Source: Magnetococcales bacterium
GTDB taxonomy: Bacteria; Pseudomonadota; Magnetococcia; Magnetococcales; JADFWU01
DNA length: 64,000 nucleotides
Direction of reading: 5' to 3'
Assembly (NCBI GenBank): GCA_015234045.1
Contig: JADFWU010000014.1
Coordinates: forward strand, 6,208-70,207
The notes under the pieces are model-generated. The model had not been told where the DNA came from. It saw only the letters and a program-made list of their open reading frames with translations, and did no database searches. Within the stretch, counting starts at the first letter, position 1, and every line of letters starts with the position of its first letter. Shown here piece by piece: positions 18,286 through 27,545 of this stretch. A program made the translations under genes and the position numbers.

Positions 18286-21200
18286 ATGATCAAAATCAAA
18301 CCTCTTTTAACTACGTTGCTGCTTTCGCTTTCCCTGTCTGGATGCGGCGCAGGTGAGATCAACCAGCTATTGTGTGAGAAATTTGGCAATAGCAGTAGCT
18401 GTCCCGTGGAATACACCACAGGCGTGTTTATTGACTCTGCCGTGTCCGGTTTGACGTATAAAAGCGTTGAAGTCAGTGGAACCACAGATGAAAATGGCAC
18501 TTTTCGATATGCGAAAAAAGGTGAGGTGACCTTTTCAGTAGGTGGCGTTGACCTGGGAACCGTGGATGGTGCGGCCATGCTTACGCCGCTGGATCTGGCA
18601 GGCAGTGACGATGTCCACAACAATCAGGTGGTTAATACGGTGCGTCTGTTGCAGAGTTTGGACAGCGATGGCGACCCGGATAATGGTATCACCATTGAGA
18701 TTCCCGATGATGCTGATACCTCCGCTATCGCGGATTCCATTGATGTTACGGCATCGACTGCGGTTTTTGAATCCAATGCCAATCTGACTACCTTGATTGC
18801 CGCTTTGCGTGAAGATGGTGATGGCAGTGTAGTGGATCTTGATACCGCAGTGACGCACCTACAGGAGTCTCTCAATACAGAGCTTGATCTGGAGATTACC
18901 TACAGCATTGGTGGTACGTTAACCGGTCTTGATGATGGCTTGAGTCTAATCCTGTCCCATGATGATGGTACCACTGTAACGCTTTCCGATAATGGTTCGT
19001 TTCTGTTTCCCAATGGCTGGAGCACCGATGATAGCTATACGTTGTCCATCAGCCAGCAACCGGACTTTCCTCTCAATGGTCACTACTGCCAGTTTGCCGA
19101 TAGCTCGAATAGTGGCACCATTGAGAGCAGTAATGTCAGCGATGTAACCATCGAGTGCGGTATCCATATCGCCTTGCAGCAAGAGTATTTCCAGACCGCC
19201 GCACCGTCATCTGTCACCATGGTGGTCAAAGCGTATAACGCACAAACTGGGGCGAATATCGAAAATCTCGCACTCTCCACCGACGATGATGAGAACAGCT
19301 ATGCTTTGGATGTTCAAGAAGACAGCGGTACTCTACAAACCACAGAAACTTTTCCTCTGCTGACATCCATTGATGAGATCAATCAAACCATTCGCAGTGT
19401 TCTGGTGCTGGATATTTCCACAAGCCTGACACAGGATGATCTGGATGATCTGAAAACATCTGCCATCAGCTTCATTGAAAAACATTTCTCCGACACACTC
19501 ACCGCTGTCAACCGAGAGATGGCGATCTACACCTTTGATGATACGGTTTATCTGACAGCGGATTTCAGTTCAGATGCCGATTCACTTACCGATGCGGTCA
19601 ATGGTATCAGTCGAGGCATGTCTTCTACCAATCTTTATGGCGCACTTGAAACCGCGCTGGATAGCTTTGATAACATGTTGGAGCCGAATGATACCGGTTC
19701 TTACGACCTGGAATACGGATTTGTAATTCTGATCACCGATGGTGTTGATAATACCGATCTCACCACGCTTTCTGATGTGATTACCGCGCGTGGTGATAAA
19801 GAGGTGTTTACAATTGGGGTGGGCGATGATGTGGATGAGACGGTTCTTTCCCAAATCGCACAGACATCGGATCAGGCGGAATTAACCGGTGAAGAGTCGG
19901 TCTTCTCTTTGACTGATTATACTGATCTGGATACCGCTCTTGATACCATCTACAGCCGTATCAACAACTATGCTGATGGTATGTATCTTCTCAATTATCA
20001 GAGTCCAAAACGCGACAGTAGCCATACCCTTTCTCTCGCTATTACAGACAATGAATACACCGGTACAGATGCCGAATTGAGTGATAGCTTTGATGCTGAT
20101 TCGTTCTATAGTCAGTTGGTGGTCAGCGGATTGGTAACTGGGCTCAGTGATCGTACGGTAACGCTGAAAAATACCCTGGACGATGATACGCCCTATGACA
20201 CACGCGATGATGTGTCTTACACCGTGGAAATCAGTCGGGATGGTGCTTTCCTGTTTACTCAGACTCTGGAAGATGCACAAGGTTATACCGTTACCGTGGA
20301 TACCCAGCCCACTGGGCAAGCGGTTGGTCAGAGTTGTTCTGTGACTAACGGTTCCGGCTCTGTTGATGGTCAAGCCGTGACTGATGTGCTGATAGATTGT
20401 TCTGAATCAACCCGCATGGTACTCACCAGCTATAAAGTTCTTTCAACCGATAAGCTGGATACCGACTCTCCCTCTATCGTCACTGTCATTCTACGTGCTC
20501 AAGATGCCAATACCGGTGAAACAGTCACCAATGTGAGCTTTGATGATGCCACCAGTGCGAGTAACTATATCCTTGATCTGTCTGAAGGTGCTCAGAGCTT
20601 GGACAGTATGGATCCTGAGTATTCCATCACGCTGGAACCGGTAAGTATCTACTCTCTCTATACGGTTCTGATGCTGGATATCAGCGGCAGTATTGCCAGT
20701 CAGGGAACGGATGAATGGACAGCAATCAAGTCCGCAGCCATTGAGGCGATCTCTTCTTTGAAAAGCGGTGCGGATTCCACCGCTACGCCCAGTGTTGATA
20801 CGCGGGATTCCCGTTTGTTGACCAATCAGTGGGTAGCGGTCTACACCTTTGATGATGATTTGGTGCTGCAACAGACGTTTACCAACGATCTGGCTACTCT
20901 GCTGGATGTGTTGAATAATTTGGAACAGTCTGACACTGATGAGCCTTCCACGGATCTGTTGTGTCACCTGATCACCGGTCTTGGCAGTTTGGATGCGGAG
21001 GATGAAACCGCCAATACGCCGTCCTGGGATGAAATGTATACCGCCAATGACATCACCACCGGATTTGTCATGTTGTTCACCGATGGTGTGGATACCGCGA
21101 AGAACTGTACAACGACTGAAGTCCAAACCGCCATTACCGGCCACAAAAATGTGATCTCCATCATGGTCGGTGATGATGCCGATACTGACACGCTGGCCGC

Positions 21201-21738
21201 GATATCCACAACGAATTTCTTCGATGTGCCGTATATCATTCCGGTAGACGATACCGACAGAATCGTTGATACCCTGGATTCGATCTATGGTGATTTCATG
21301 GTCGGCCTGAATCGTGTTCTCTATGCCAGTCCTGCCCGTGAAGATGAAGCGAGCAATACAAATGATCTGTTGATAGAAGTGGTGGACAATACCGATACCA
21401 GCGACAATGCCACGGTGGAGGAGGTGTTCTCTTCACAGGGCTTCTCCGATTTTCTCGGTACGGTTCAGTCTGTGATATTCGCCCCTGCTTCAACGCGATT
21501 GGATCAGGAAATTACTCTGAAAGGAACGCTGCGCTGGTGGGATGGTGATCCAGAAACCTTCAGCTGGGCAATTTTGCCGGAAACCTGGAATGCCACCATA
21601 ACTGTCGATGACACGGATGACTCTTTGGCTGTGTTGGTCGCCTCTGAAGCGCCTGCCGAAGATGAAACCGCCATTATTCGGCTTTCTGGTGCGAATTCAG
21701 GTAAAGCAGCGCAGTGGGAAATCGAGGTTAAGGAGTAG
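18286..21738 (+). CDS. Exported lipoprotein with two von Willebrand factor A domains
   Basis: 1150-residue protein starting with a lipoprotein signal (LLLSLSLSGC, lipobox LSGC). Two VWA domains each show a complete metal-ion site start: DISTS from Asp376 and DISGS from Asp798, with later YTFDD and ITDGVDNT / FTDGVDT motifs. Each is followed by a similar beta-rich linker, suggesting internal duplication. The protein is acidic and Asp/Thr-rich, fitting a calcium-binding surface protein. TTG at 18277 also opens the frame; I prefer the ATG at 18286. Likely an outer-membrane or surface adhesion/scaffold protein; no partner genes (such as MoxR or BatA) are adjacent. Substrate unknown. Confidence 0.8.
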   Translation: MIKIKPLLTTLLLSLSLSGCGAGEINQLLCEKFGNSSSCPVEYTTGVFIDSAVSGLTYKSVEVSGTTDENGTFRYAKKGEVTFSVGGVDLGTVDGAAMLTPLDLAGSDDVHNNQVVNTVRLLQSLDSDGDPDNGITIEIPDDADTSAIADSIDVTASTAVFESNANLTTLIAALREDGDGSVVDLDTAVTHLQESLNTELDLEITYSIGGTLTGLDDGLSLILSHDDGTTVTLSDNGSFLFPNGWSTDDSYTLSISQQPDFPLNGHYCQFADSSNSGTIESSNVSDVTIECGIHIALQQEYFQTAAPSSVTMVVKAYNAQTGANIENLALSTDDDENSYALDVQEDSGTLQTTETFPLLTSIDEINQTIRSVLVLDISTSLTQDDLDDLKTSAISFIEKHFSDTLTAVNREMAIYTFDDTVYLTADFSSDADSLTDAVNGISRGMSSTNLYGALETALDSFDNMLEPNDTGSYDLEYGFVILITDGVDNTDLTTLSDVITARGDKEVFTIGVGDDVDETVLSQIAQTSDQAELTGEESVFSLTDYTDLDTALDTIYSRINNYADGMYLLNYQSPKRDSSHTLSLAITDNEYTGTDAELSDSFDADSFYSQLVVSGLVTGLSDRTVTLKNTLDDDTPYDTRDDVSYTVEISRDGAFLFTQTLEDAQGYTVTVDTQPTGQAVGQSCSVTNGSGSVDGQAVTDVLIDCSESTRMVLTSYKVLSTDKLDTDSPSIVTVILRAQDANTGETVTNVSFDDATSASNYILDLSEGAQSLDSMDPEYSITLEPVSIYSLYTVLMLDISGSIASQGTDEWTAIKSAAIEAISSLKSGADSTATPSVDTRDSRLLTNQWVAVYTFDDDLVLQQTFTNDLATLLDVLNNLEQSDTDEPSTDLLCHLITGLGSLDAEDETANTPSWDEMYTANDITTGFVMLFTDGVDTAKNCTTTEVQTAITGHKNVISIMVGDDADTDTLAAISTTNFFDVPYIIPVDDTDRIVDTLDSIYGDFMVGLNRVLYASPAREDEASNTNDLLIEVVDNTDTSDNATVEEVFSSQGFSDFLGTVQSVIFAPASTRLDQEITLKGTLRWWDGDPETFSWAILPETWNATITVDDTDDSLAVLVASEAPAEDETAIIRLSGANSGKAAQWEIEVKE

Positions 21739-21833
21739 GGCGGAGAAATGACTCTGTTTATTGTGCCTTGCGTATGAATCAAAGATAACGCGGTGTCTTT
21801 GATTTATGAACTGTTCGGGCTAGGAGACAGTGT

Positions 21834-22616
21834 GTGTTGCCTCAACGTATTCAGCCTGCGGCTCTGAGGCTTTGGTGTCGCTGTTTGAATTTGATGTTTC
21901 CGCCGGTGTGTCCATTTTGTGATGCTCAAGTGGCGCAAAACGGGCGGCTTTGTGAAGTCTGTCGTTCAGCGTTACCCAAACAGCCGGATCACTATTGTCT
22001 GCGTTGTGGACAACGGGCTTACGGTGGCCCTGATGGTTGTTTGCGCTGTCTCAATAAAGCCCATGCACCGAATCGGTTTGTGGTCGGGTATCTCTATCAG
22101 TCACCGCTCAGAGAGCAGATACACCGGTTTAAATATCGTGATACACCCGAATTGTCAAAACAGCTGGGCGCACTGGGTTGGACGCGGATGGCCAGTCAGT
22201 TACGCAGCATACCGTTGGATATCGTTGTGCCGTTGCCTTTGCATAATACCAAGTTGATTCAAAGACGTTTCAATCAGTCAGCGCTGTTGGCGGGGTGTTG
22301 GGCGAAAAATCTGAAAATACCGATGGTGACAAATGGCCTCCAACGGTTCAAAATGACACAGTCACAGGCCAGTCTGACTGCCCGGCAGCGACGTGACAAT
22401 GTGCGCGGCGCTTTTCGGGCCGATTCAAAACAGGTGAGTCAACGTCGTATTCTATTGGTTGATGATGTGATGACTACCGGTGCTACCGCGCTTGCAGCGG
22501 TGCAGGCATTGAAGCGGGCTGGTGCTTGTTCGGTCACTATTGCCTGTTTAGCGTTAGCTATTCCAGATCGTGCGGATGATGCTGTTCAAGGAGGAAAACA
22601 CCATGCCAAACATTGA
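21834..22616 (+). CDS. comF: ComF family phosphoribosyltransferase-like protein
   Basis: 260-residue cytosolic protein. N-terminal double zinc ribbon: CPFCDAQ, CEVC, CLRCG and CLRC. C-terminal PRPP-binding loop ILLVDDVMTTGATA, typical of ComF/GntX proteins implicated in DNA uptake or nutrient use of DNA. Starts with GTG at 21834, backed by AGGAG seven bases upstream; no ATG fits. Overlaps the glutaredoxin gene by 14 bp, so both are likely in one transcript. No other competence gene is nearby. Confidence 0.88.
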   Translation: MLPQRIQPAALRLWCRCLNLMFPPVCPFCDAQVAQNGRLCEVCRSALPKQPDHYCLRCGQRAYGGPDGCLRCLNKAHAPNRFVVGYLYQSPLREQIHRFKYRDTPELSKQLGALGWTRMASQLRSIPLDIVVPLPLHNTKLIQRRFNQSALLAGCWAKNLKIPMVTNGLQRFKMTQSQASLTARQRRDNVRGAFRADSKQVSQRRILLVDDVMTTGATALAAVQALKRAGACSVTIACLALAIPDRADDAVQGGKHHAKH

Positions 22617-22860
22617 TATCTATTCCACAACTGTCTGTCCTTTCTGTGTTCGCGCCAAGATGTTATTGGATAAGAAAGGGGCCAGCTATACTGAAATTAA
22701 CCTGAATAAGGAACCAGACCGTCGGGATGAGATGCTCACCCGCTCAGGTGGTCGCCGTACGGTGCCTCAGATATTCATCGGTGATGTCCATGTGGGCGGT
22801 TGCGATGATCTCTATGAGCTGGAGTTTGACGGAAAATTGGAACCTATGTTGGCGGATTAG
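22603..22860 (+). CDS. grxC: Glutaredoxin 3
   Basis: 85-residue thiol-disulfide oxidoreductase that uses glutathione. Contains the dithiol site CPFC near residue 11, the cis-proline motif TVPQIFI and GGCDDLYEL, all normal for the class 1 glutaredoxin GrxC. Start chosen at 22603 because AAGGAGG sits at ideal distance; the longer frame at 22570 would add a non-family extension. Lies between comF and a nitrilase family gene on the same strand. Confidence 0.93.
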   Translation: MPNIDIYSTTVCPFCVRAKMLLDKKGASYTEINLNKEPDRRDEMLTRSGGRRTVPQIFIGDVHVGGCDDLYELEFDGKLEPMLAD

Positions 22861-22866
22861 CCCAAA

Positions 22867-23691
22867 ATGGCTTTTCGAACAGGTGTGATACAGCTCAATT
22901 CTGGAGCGGACCGGCAGAAGAATCTCACGGATGCCGCCTTGTTGATGCAGCAAGCCGTTGAACGTGGCGCTCAGATGCTGGTTTTGCCAGAGAACTTCTC
23001 GTTCCAAGGGCAGAGTGAGGCAGATAAACGTCATCATGCTGAGACGCTGGAGGATAGTCCAAGTCTCGACTTTTTGCGTGATTTTTCCAGTCAGCAGGGG
23101 GTGTGGATTGTAGGTGGTTCCATTCCGCTGGTTGCTGATGATGCCCATCTGGTCACCAATAGCTGTTTCGTTGTTGATAACCAGGGCGCGATTCAGGGTC
23201 GATACGACAAGATCCATCTGTTTGATGTCAATTTGGGCGGTCGTCCTTTTCGTGAGTCTTCGGTAATTCAGCCCGGCAATCAGGTAGTGGTGGTGGATAC
23301 GCCTTGGGGAAAATTAGGGCTGACCATCTGTTATGATTTGCGTTTTCCCGAGCTGTTTCGTGCGCTGGTTGATGCTGGTGCCCAGATGATTGCCGTGCCA
23401 GCGGCGTTTACACTGAATACTGGGCGAGACCATTGGGAATTGCTGTTGCGTGCCAGAGCTGTGGAAAACCTGGCTTGGGTTTTCGCATCCGATCAATGGG
23501 GAAAACATCCTGGAGGACGCAGTACCTACGGCCACTCCATGGTCGTTGAGCCTTGGGGAACCGTGGTCGGACGCTGTTCGGATGGGGTTGGGATAACCGT
23601 GGTGGATGTGGATCTGGGCGTTTGTGAGGTCAGTAGAAAGAAAATTCCCTGTCTGGATCATCGGGTTGGATTTTTGTCAGGTAAGCAATAA
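22867..23691 (+). CDS. Carbon-nitrogen hydrolase (Nit1/NitFhit-like amidase)
   Basis: 274-residue cytosolic nitrilase-superfamily enzyme. The Glu-Lys-Cys triad is visible in VLPENFSF, RYDKIHLFD and LTICYDLRFPELFR. Best match by eye is the Nit1/YafV-like group that hydrolyses deaminated glutathione (a damage-repair amidase), which fits its place next to glutaredoxin, but omega-amidase activity is also possible. Only six bases separate it from grx, so it is probably in the same operon. It converges on the coiled-coil gene with a 14-bp gap and no clear terminator. Confidence 0.88.
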   Translation: MAFRTGVIQLNSGADRQKNLTDAALLMQQAVERGAQMLVLPENFSFQGQSEADKRHHAETLEDSPSLDFLRDFSSQQGVWIVGGSIPLVADDAHLVTNSCFVVDNQGAIQGRYDKIHLFDVNLGGRPFRESSVIQPGNQVVVVDTPWGKLGLTICYDLRFPELFRALVDAGAQMIAVPAAFTLNTGRDHWELLLRARAVENLAWVFASDQWGKHPGGRSTYGHSMVVEPWGTVVGRCSDGVGITVVDVDLGVCEVSRKKIPCLDHRVGFLSGKQ

Positions 23692-23705
23692 GGTTTGCAG
23701 TGTGG

Positions 23706-24539
23706 TTAGGGCCAGTATTTAAGGATGGCAATAATAGTGCCGCTGCTCGCAATTGTGAGACCGAAAGACCAAATCATAAAGCGGTCGATACGCCTGTTTA
23801 GCTCGAAAAAGCGTTTATCCATAGCAGCTTGAGTGCTTTCAAAGCGCTTATCCATAGCAACCAGGCTACTTTCAAAGCGCTTATCTACTTGGTTAAAGCG
23901 CTTATCCATAGCAACCAGGCCACTTTCAAAGCGCTTATCTACTTGGTCAAAGCGCTTATCCATAGCAACCAGGCTACTTTCAAAGCGCTTATCTACTTGG
24001 TCAAAGCGCTTATCCATGGCAGCTTGAATGCTTTTAAAGCGCTGATCCATGGTCGCTAGAGTGCTTTCAAAGCGCTTGTCCATAGCAACTTGGTTGCTTT
24101 CAAAGCGTTTATCTACTTGGTCAAAGCGCTTATCCACAGCAACCTGGTTGCTTTCAGAGGATTTGTCCACTTTGTCAAAGCGCTGATCCATAGCAATCTG
24201 GTTGCTTTCAGAGGATTTGTCCACTTTGTCAAAGCGCTGATCCATAGCAACCTGGTTGCTTTCAAAGCGCTTGTTTATATCTTTTTGCAAGAGCTCAAGA
24301 CGTTTTTCTGTCTGTCCAATATGCTTTTCTGTTTGTTCAATACGTCTCTCAACCAGCGCAAAGCCCTGCTGCATCAACTCTCGGTGATGCTTCATCTCGA
24401 TCTCGACTTGGACGATGCGTTCGCGGATTTCTAAGGCGTAGATGTCTCGTGAAGACGCAACGGTCGTTTCCCCGAAGAGTTCTCCACGGTGATTTTTGAT
24501 GGTTTCAATAATCAGTTGTTCAATCTCAACACGTTCCAT
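23706..24539 (-). CDS. Membrane-anchored coiled-coil repeat protein (DUF1640/CCDC90-like architecture)
   Basis: 277 residues: a head of about 55 residues (IEQLIIETIKNHRGELFGE), a neck with EQTEKHIGQTEKR, a stalk of 18-residue repeats such as MDKRFDQVDKRFESSLVA and shorter 11-residue versions, and one C-terminal membrane helix (MIWSFGLTIASSGTIIAIL). The 7- and 11-residue periods point to a parallel oligomeric coiled coil. This head-neck-stalk-anchor plan is known for prokaryotic relatives of CCDC90/MCUR1. Function unknown. The stalk is encoded by near-identical 54-bp DNA repeats, so copy number may vary between strains. Confidence 0.75.
   Translation of the reverse strand: MERVEIEQLIIETIKNHRGELFGETTVASSRDIYALEIRERIVQVEIEMKHHRELMQQGFALVERRIEQTEKHIGQTEKRLELLQKDINKRFESNQVAMDQRFDKVDKSSESNQIAMDQRFDKVDKSSESNQVAVDKRFDQVDKRFESNQVAMDKRFESTLATMDQRFKSIQAAMDKRFDQVDKRFESSLVAMDKRFDQVDKRFESGLVAMDKRFNQVDKRFESSLVAMDKRFESTQAAMDKRFFELNRRIDRFMIWSFGLTIASSGTIIAILKYWP
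23806..24276. repeat. 54-bp and 33-bp in-frame tandem repeats
   Basis: The coding DNA of the coiled-coil stalk repeats AAAGCGCTTATCCATAGC-type units. Full 54-bp units encode 18 residues (7+7+4) and short 33-bp units encode 11 (7+4). Several neighbouring 54-bp units differ at only a few bases, indicating recent duplication. Confidence 0.9.
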
Positions 24540-24607
24540 AAGAATCCGCTTTCGAGGTCCTTCAATGACTGGACTAAACGCGCATGTATAATCCCGACAC
24601 TACTATC

Positions 24608-25909
24608 CTACCTCTTTCGGCGTTGAAAAGCAGCTAGAAAGAAGCCATCCGTACCATGGCGGTCCGGTGTCAAGGTTAGCCAGGGGGTGTTGCTGTCCTG
24701 TTCGGGAAGGGGGATGCCTTGGGCGTTTAGGGCAGCGTGAACGGGGATGGGGTTGAACGCACTGTTTTCGTTTAGGAATGACTCCACGGTGTCACGGTTT
24801 TCCCGTTCAAACAGGGAGCATGTGACATAGACTAAACGGCCATTGGGACGCACCAGTCGGGAGCCGGCTGAGAGTAGGGCGCATTGACGTTGGTGGAAGG
24901 CTTCCACCTTTTCCGGTGTGATGGACCATTTCAGTGCCGGATCACGCCTCAGTGTGCCTGAACCGCTGCACGGAGCATCTACCAGAACCCGGTCTGCTTT
25001 GTTGGTGAATTGTCTCAGTTTTGTATCCCCTTCGTGGCGGATAGATTGGCATTTGATGATGCGTGTGCCTGAGGCGCGAAAGCGAGGTTGGGCCTGTTTG
25101 AGGCGTTTTGGGTCATTGTCCAAGGCGAGAAGTTTTCCACGACCTGCCATCAATGCGGCGATATGTAGGCTTTTTCCGCCCGCACCTGCACAGAAATCCA
25201 CTACAAATTCATTTGGTTTAGGATCAAGAAGTCGGGATGCCAGTTGGCTTCCCTGGTCCTGAATAGCGGCAAGTCCGTCTCGGATGATTTTATCCAATAC
25301 CGGATGGCGCACGCGCTCCAGGATCAGTGCATCTTGTGACACCGTACCATTTGTGACAGCAAGTCCGGCTTCTTGCAGGCGTTGGGCGACATGTTGGCGC
25401 GTGGTGCGTAGCGTGTTGACACGCAGGGTTGTTGGTGCGTTTTCCAGCAGGGCGCGAGCAAGGTGGGTGGTGCGCTCTTCGGACCATTGTTGACACCATC
25501 TCTGCCAGATCCACTCGGGAATTGAGTGGCGGCACGGCGCGGATAACGTTTTTTCAGCGTGTTGCCACTGTTGATCCCAGATTTCCGGGGATTGAGTGTT
25601 CCAAACCGGATGTTGGGCATCAAACAGTGCCAGTACATCGGTAAGCGGATACGCACTGACCACGCGTAAGGCGGACAGAATGAGCGCTTCGGCAGGGTGT
25701 GTTTTTATGCCGGTTGGAGCCAGTTGTGTAAGACGACATCGGTGGCGAACAATGGCAAACAGGGTGTTGGAGAGAAAACGGCGATCTCGTCCACCCAGTT
25801 CCGGGTGGTTACGGGTCAGTTTGTTCAGCGCGTGGGCAGGTTTTATGGTGTCGCTTTTCTCAATAAGACCAACCAATTGGTTGAGTAGAAGAGGTGGAAT
25901 CCGCATCAT
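24608..25909 (-). CDS. rsmB: 16S rRNA m5C967 methyltransferase
   Basis: 433-residue SAM-dependent methyltransferase that methylates C967 of 16S rRNA. N-terminal NusB-like RNA-binding part (about 1-130), then the Rossmann domain with DFCAGAGGKSLHIA, the catalytic pair VDAPCSGSGTLRRDP and VTCSLFERENRDT. Length is normal for RsmB/Fmu. The start overlaps the stop of the AI-2E family gene (ATGATG; either Met is possible). Last gene of a four-gene overlapping operon; in many proteobacteria it sits with fmt-def, which is not the case here. Confidence 0.93.
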   Translation of the reverse strand: MMRIPPLLLNQLVGLIEKSDTIKPAHALNKLTRNHPELGGRDRRFLSNTLFAIVRHRCRLTQLAPTGIKTHPAEALILSALRVVSAYPLTDVLALFDAQHPVWNTQSPEIWDQQWQHAEKTLSAPCRHSIPEWIWQRWCQQWSEERTTHLARALLENAPTTLRVNTLRTTRQHVAQRLQEAGLAVTNGTVSQDALILERVRHPVLDKIIRDGLAAIQDQGSQLASRLLDPKPNEFVVDFCAGAGGKSLHIAALMAGRGKLLALDNDPKRLKQAQPRFRASGTRIIKCQSIRHEGDTKLRQFTNKADRVLVDAPCSGSGTLRRDPALKWSITPEKVEAFHQRQCALLSAGSRLVRPNGRLVYVTCSLFERENRDTVESFLNENSAFNPIPVHAALNAQGIPLPEQDSNTPWLTLTPDRHGTDGFFLAAFQRRKR

Positions 25910-26976
25910 GATACGGATTCAGAACCAACCGGTTCTTCAGGCAGAATGGCTTCAAAGATACTTTTGATCAACACGGCTAACGGTACGGCAAAGAAGACAC
26001 CAAGAATGCCCCAAATCGTCCCAAACATAAGAATGGCCAACATAATCATGGTGGGGTGGACCTTGACGGTCTCGCCCAGGATAAGCGGGGTTAGCACGCT
26101 GCCATCGATCATATTGATCACGCCCCAGGCGATAATGGGTTTGGCGGCTTCAAAAGTGAAACCCCATTGGAAGATACACAGGATAACAACCGGCAATGCA
26201 ACGGTTGCGATGCCGAGAAAGGGGATCAGCACCGATAGCCCGGTGAGCAGGCTCAGCAGAAAAGCGTAACGGACACCCATGAAGGAGAATACCAAATAGG
26301 TCGCAACGGCCAGGATAAGCATTTCCCAGAATTTACCACGGATATAGCCGCCAACGCCTTTATCGGCATCGCTGAGTACTTTATTGAGCATGGCGCGATC
26401 TTTGGGCAGAAAGCGGTTTACGTTGTTCATTAAAGGGGCTTTATCCCAAAGGAAGAAAAAGACCAGAAAGGGCACCAAAACCAGATAGACCGCCAAAGAG
26501 AGCAGGCCGGGCAAACTTTTCAGAACGACAGAGACCGAGTTTGCGGCCATATCCTGAGAGCTTTCTACCAGGGTGATCATCATATCCTGAACAAGTTGTG
26601 GATTGATCACCCCTGAACTAACATCCACCAAGCGGTGGATCATGGCTTTGAGGGTTTCGATGATACTGGGAATTTCACCGGCCAGTCTGGTGAGTTGTTG
26701 CGCCAGAAGCGGCGTTAATACGAATAGAAGTACAATCAACATGATCAGAAACAGTCCAAACACCACCATGACCGAAATGGAGCGCGGGATTTTAAAGTTG
26801 ATCAATCCGCGTACCATGCCTTCGAGAAGATAGGCCACCACCAGAGATGTGATGAACGGGGCCAGAGCATCGCCAAAAAAGACGATGACCAGCCCGGAAA
26901 CGGTCAGTACCAGCGTCATGGTCATGAGCTGGTTATCCTGGAAGGGGGCTAGAAGTGTGGATAAGGGATTGCTCAT
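25906..26976 (-). CDS. AI-2E family (PerM-like) membrane transporter
   Basis: 356-residue integral membrane protein with about eight helices, the pattern of the AI-2 exporter/PerM family. Motifs: GDALAPFITSLVVAYLLEG near the start, VLVPFLVFFFLWD in the middle, and the conserved LTGLSVLIPFLG plus GETVKVHPTMIMLAI late. Substrate is not predictable; members export autoinducer-2, exchange ions or act as permeases. Overlaps its neighbours by 4 bp on each side, so it is co-translated with the YkuD gene and rsmB. Confidence 0.88.
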   Translation of the reverse strand: MSNPLSTLLAPFQDNQLMTMTLVLTVSGLVIVFFGDALAPFITSLVVAYLLEGMVRGLINFKIPRSISVMVVFGLFLIMLIVLLFVLTPLLAQQLTRLAGEIPSIIETLKAMIHRLVDVSSGVINPQLVQDMMITLVESSQDMAANSVSVVLKSLPGLLSLAVYLVLVPFLVFFFLWDKAPLMNNVNRFLPKDRAMLNKVLSDADKGVGGYIRGKFWEMLILAVATYLVFSFMGVRYAFLLSLLTGLSVLIPFLGIATVALPVVILCIFQWGFTFEAAKPIIAWGVINMIDGSVLTPLILGETVKVHPTMIMLAILMFGTIWGILGVFFAVPLAVLIKSIFEAILPEEPVGSESVS

Positions 26977-27545
26977 GATCTGTTTGACTCGGTGTTCTGT
27001 GTGGTGTTGTCTGTAGCCATGATCAGTACCATGGTGTCGATTCCAACACGATGAAATAGATTAATTATATGTGCATCTCGCATGCGAATACAGCCTGCGG
27101 AGACAGGTTGACCAAGTTGTTTGACATGGGGTGTGCCGTGGATGTAGATGTATCGATCAAAACTGTCTACACCACTACCTTGGTTAAGTGCTGGCTCAAT
27201 GCCACTGAGTCGGAGTATGCGACTGGTGATGAAATCGCCGGTTTGGGTGGTGTTTTCCGGGATGATTTCATGGGTGGGTTGACGGCTTATGAAGCGTCGA
27301 TGCAGCGGTTGCCCATCACCAATTTTATCACTGATGCGATGCAGTCCAACCGGAGTGCATCCGCTATTTTCCCGGCAACCGAAACCGTTAAGGGCGGTGG
27401 AAACAGGCCAGGATCCACGGCAACTGTTTTGTTCAAGGCAGTAAATCCGTTGTCGCTGCCCGAGGATGACCAGCGCTGTTTGCTGGTCATCCCAGCCGCC
27501 CGAGACCAGAGTCCGGGCGGCTTGGAATAACGCGTGATCAGTCAT
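26973..27545 (-). CDS. YkuD-domain protein without signal peptide (candidate cytosolic L,D-carboxypeptidase)
   Basis: 190 residues. The YkuD active-site motif is intact: IHGTPHVKQLG then SAGCIRM with the catalytic Cys. Usual L,D-transpeptidases are exported; this one begins MTDHALFQAARTL with no signal peptide or anchor, and the start is fixed by the 8-bp overlap with the upstream gene. Signal-less YkuD enzymes such as ElsL of Acinetobacter are cytosolic and trim murein tetrapeptides for recycling; the same role is inferred here. Neighbouring genes are a Bax-inhibitor-like protein and an AI-2E exporter. Confidence 0.8.
   Translation of the reverse strand: MTDHALFQAARTLVSGGWDDQQTALVILGQRQRIYCLEQNSCRGSWPVSTALNGFGCRENSGCTPVGLHRISDKIGDGQPLHRRFISRQPTHEIIPENTTQTGDFITSRILRLSGIEPALNQGSGVDSFDRYIYIHGTPHVKQLGQPVSAGCIRMRDAHIINLFHRVGIDTMVLIMATDNTTQNTESNRS

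Noticed and set aside
18180-18623. 147-residue minus-strand frame overlapping the start of the VWA gene
   Set aside because: It lies antisense to a clear lipoprotein signal peptide and VWA gene, is low-complexity in composition and has no ribosome-binding site.
23806-24276. CRISPR-like regular repeats
   Set aside because: The repeats are contiguous, in frame and encode a coiled coil; there are no unique spacers and no cas genes.
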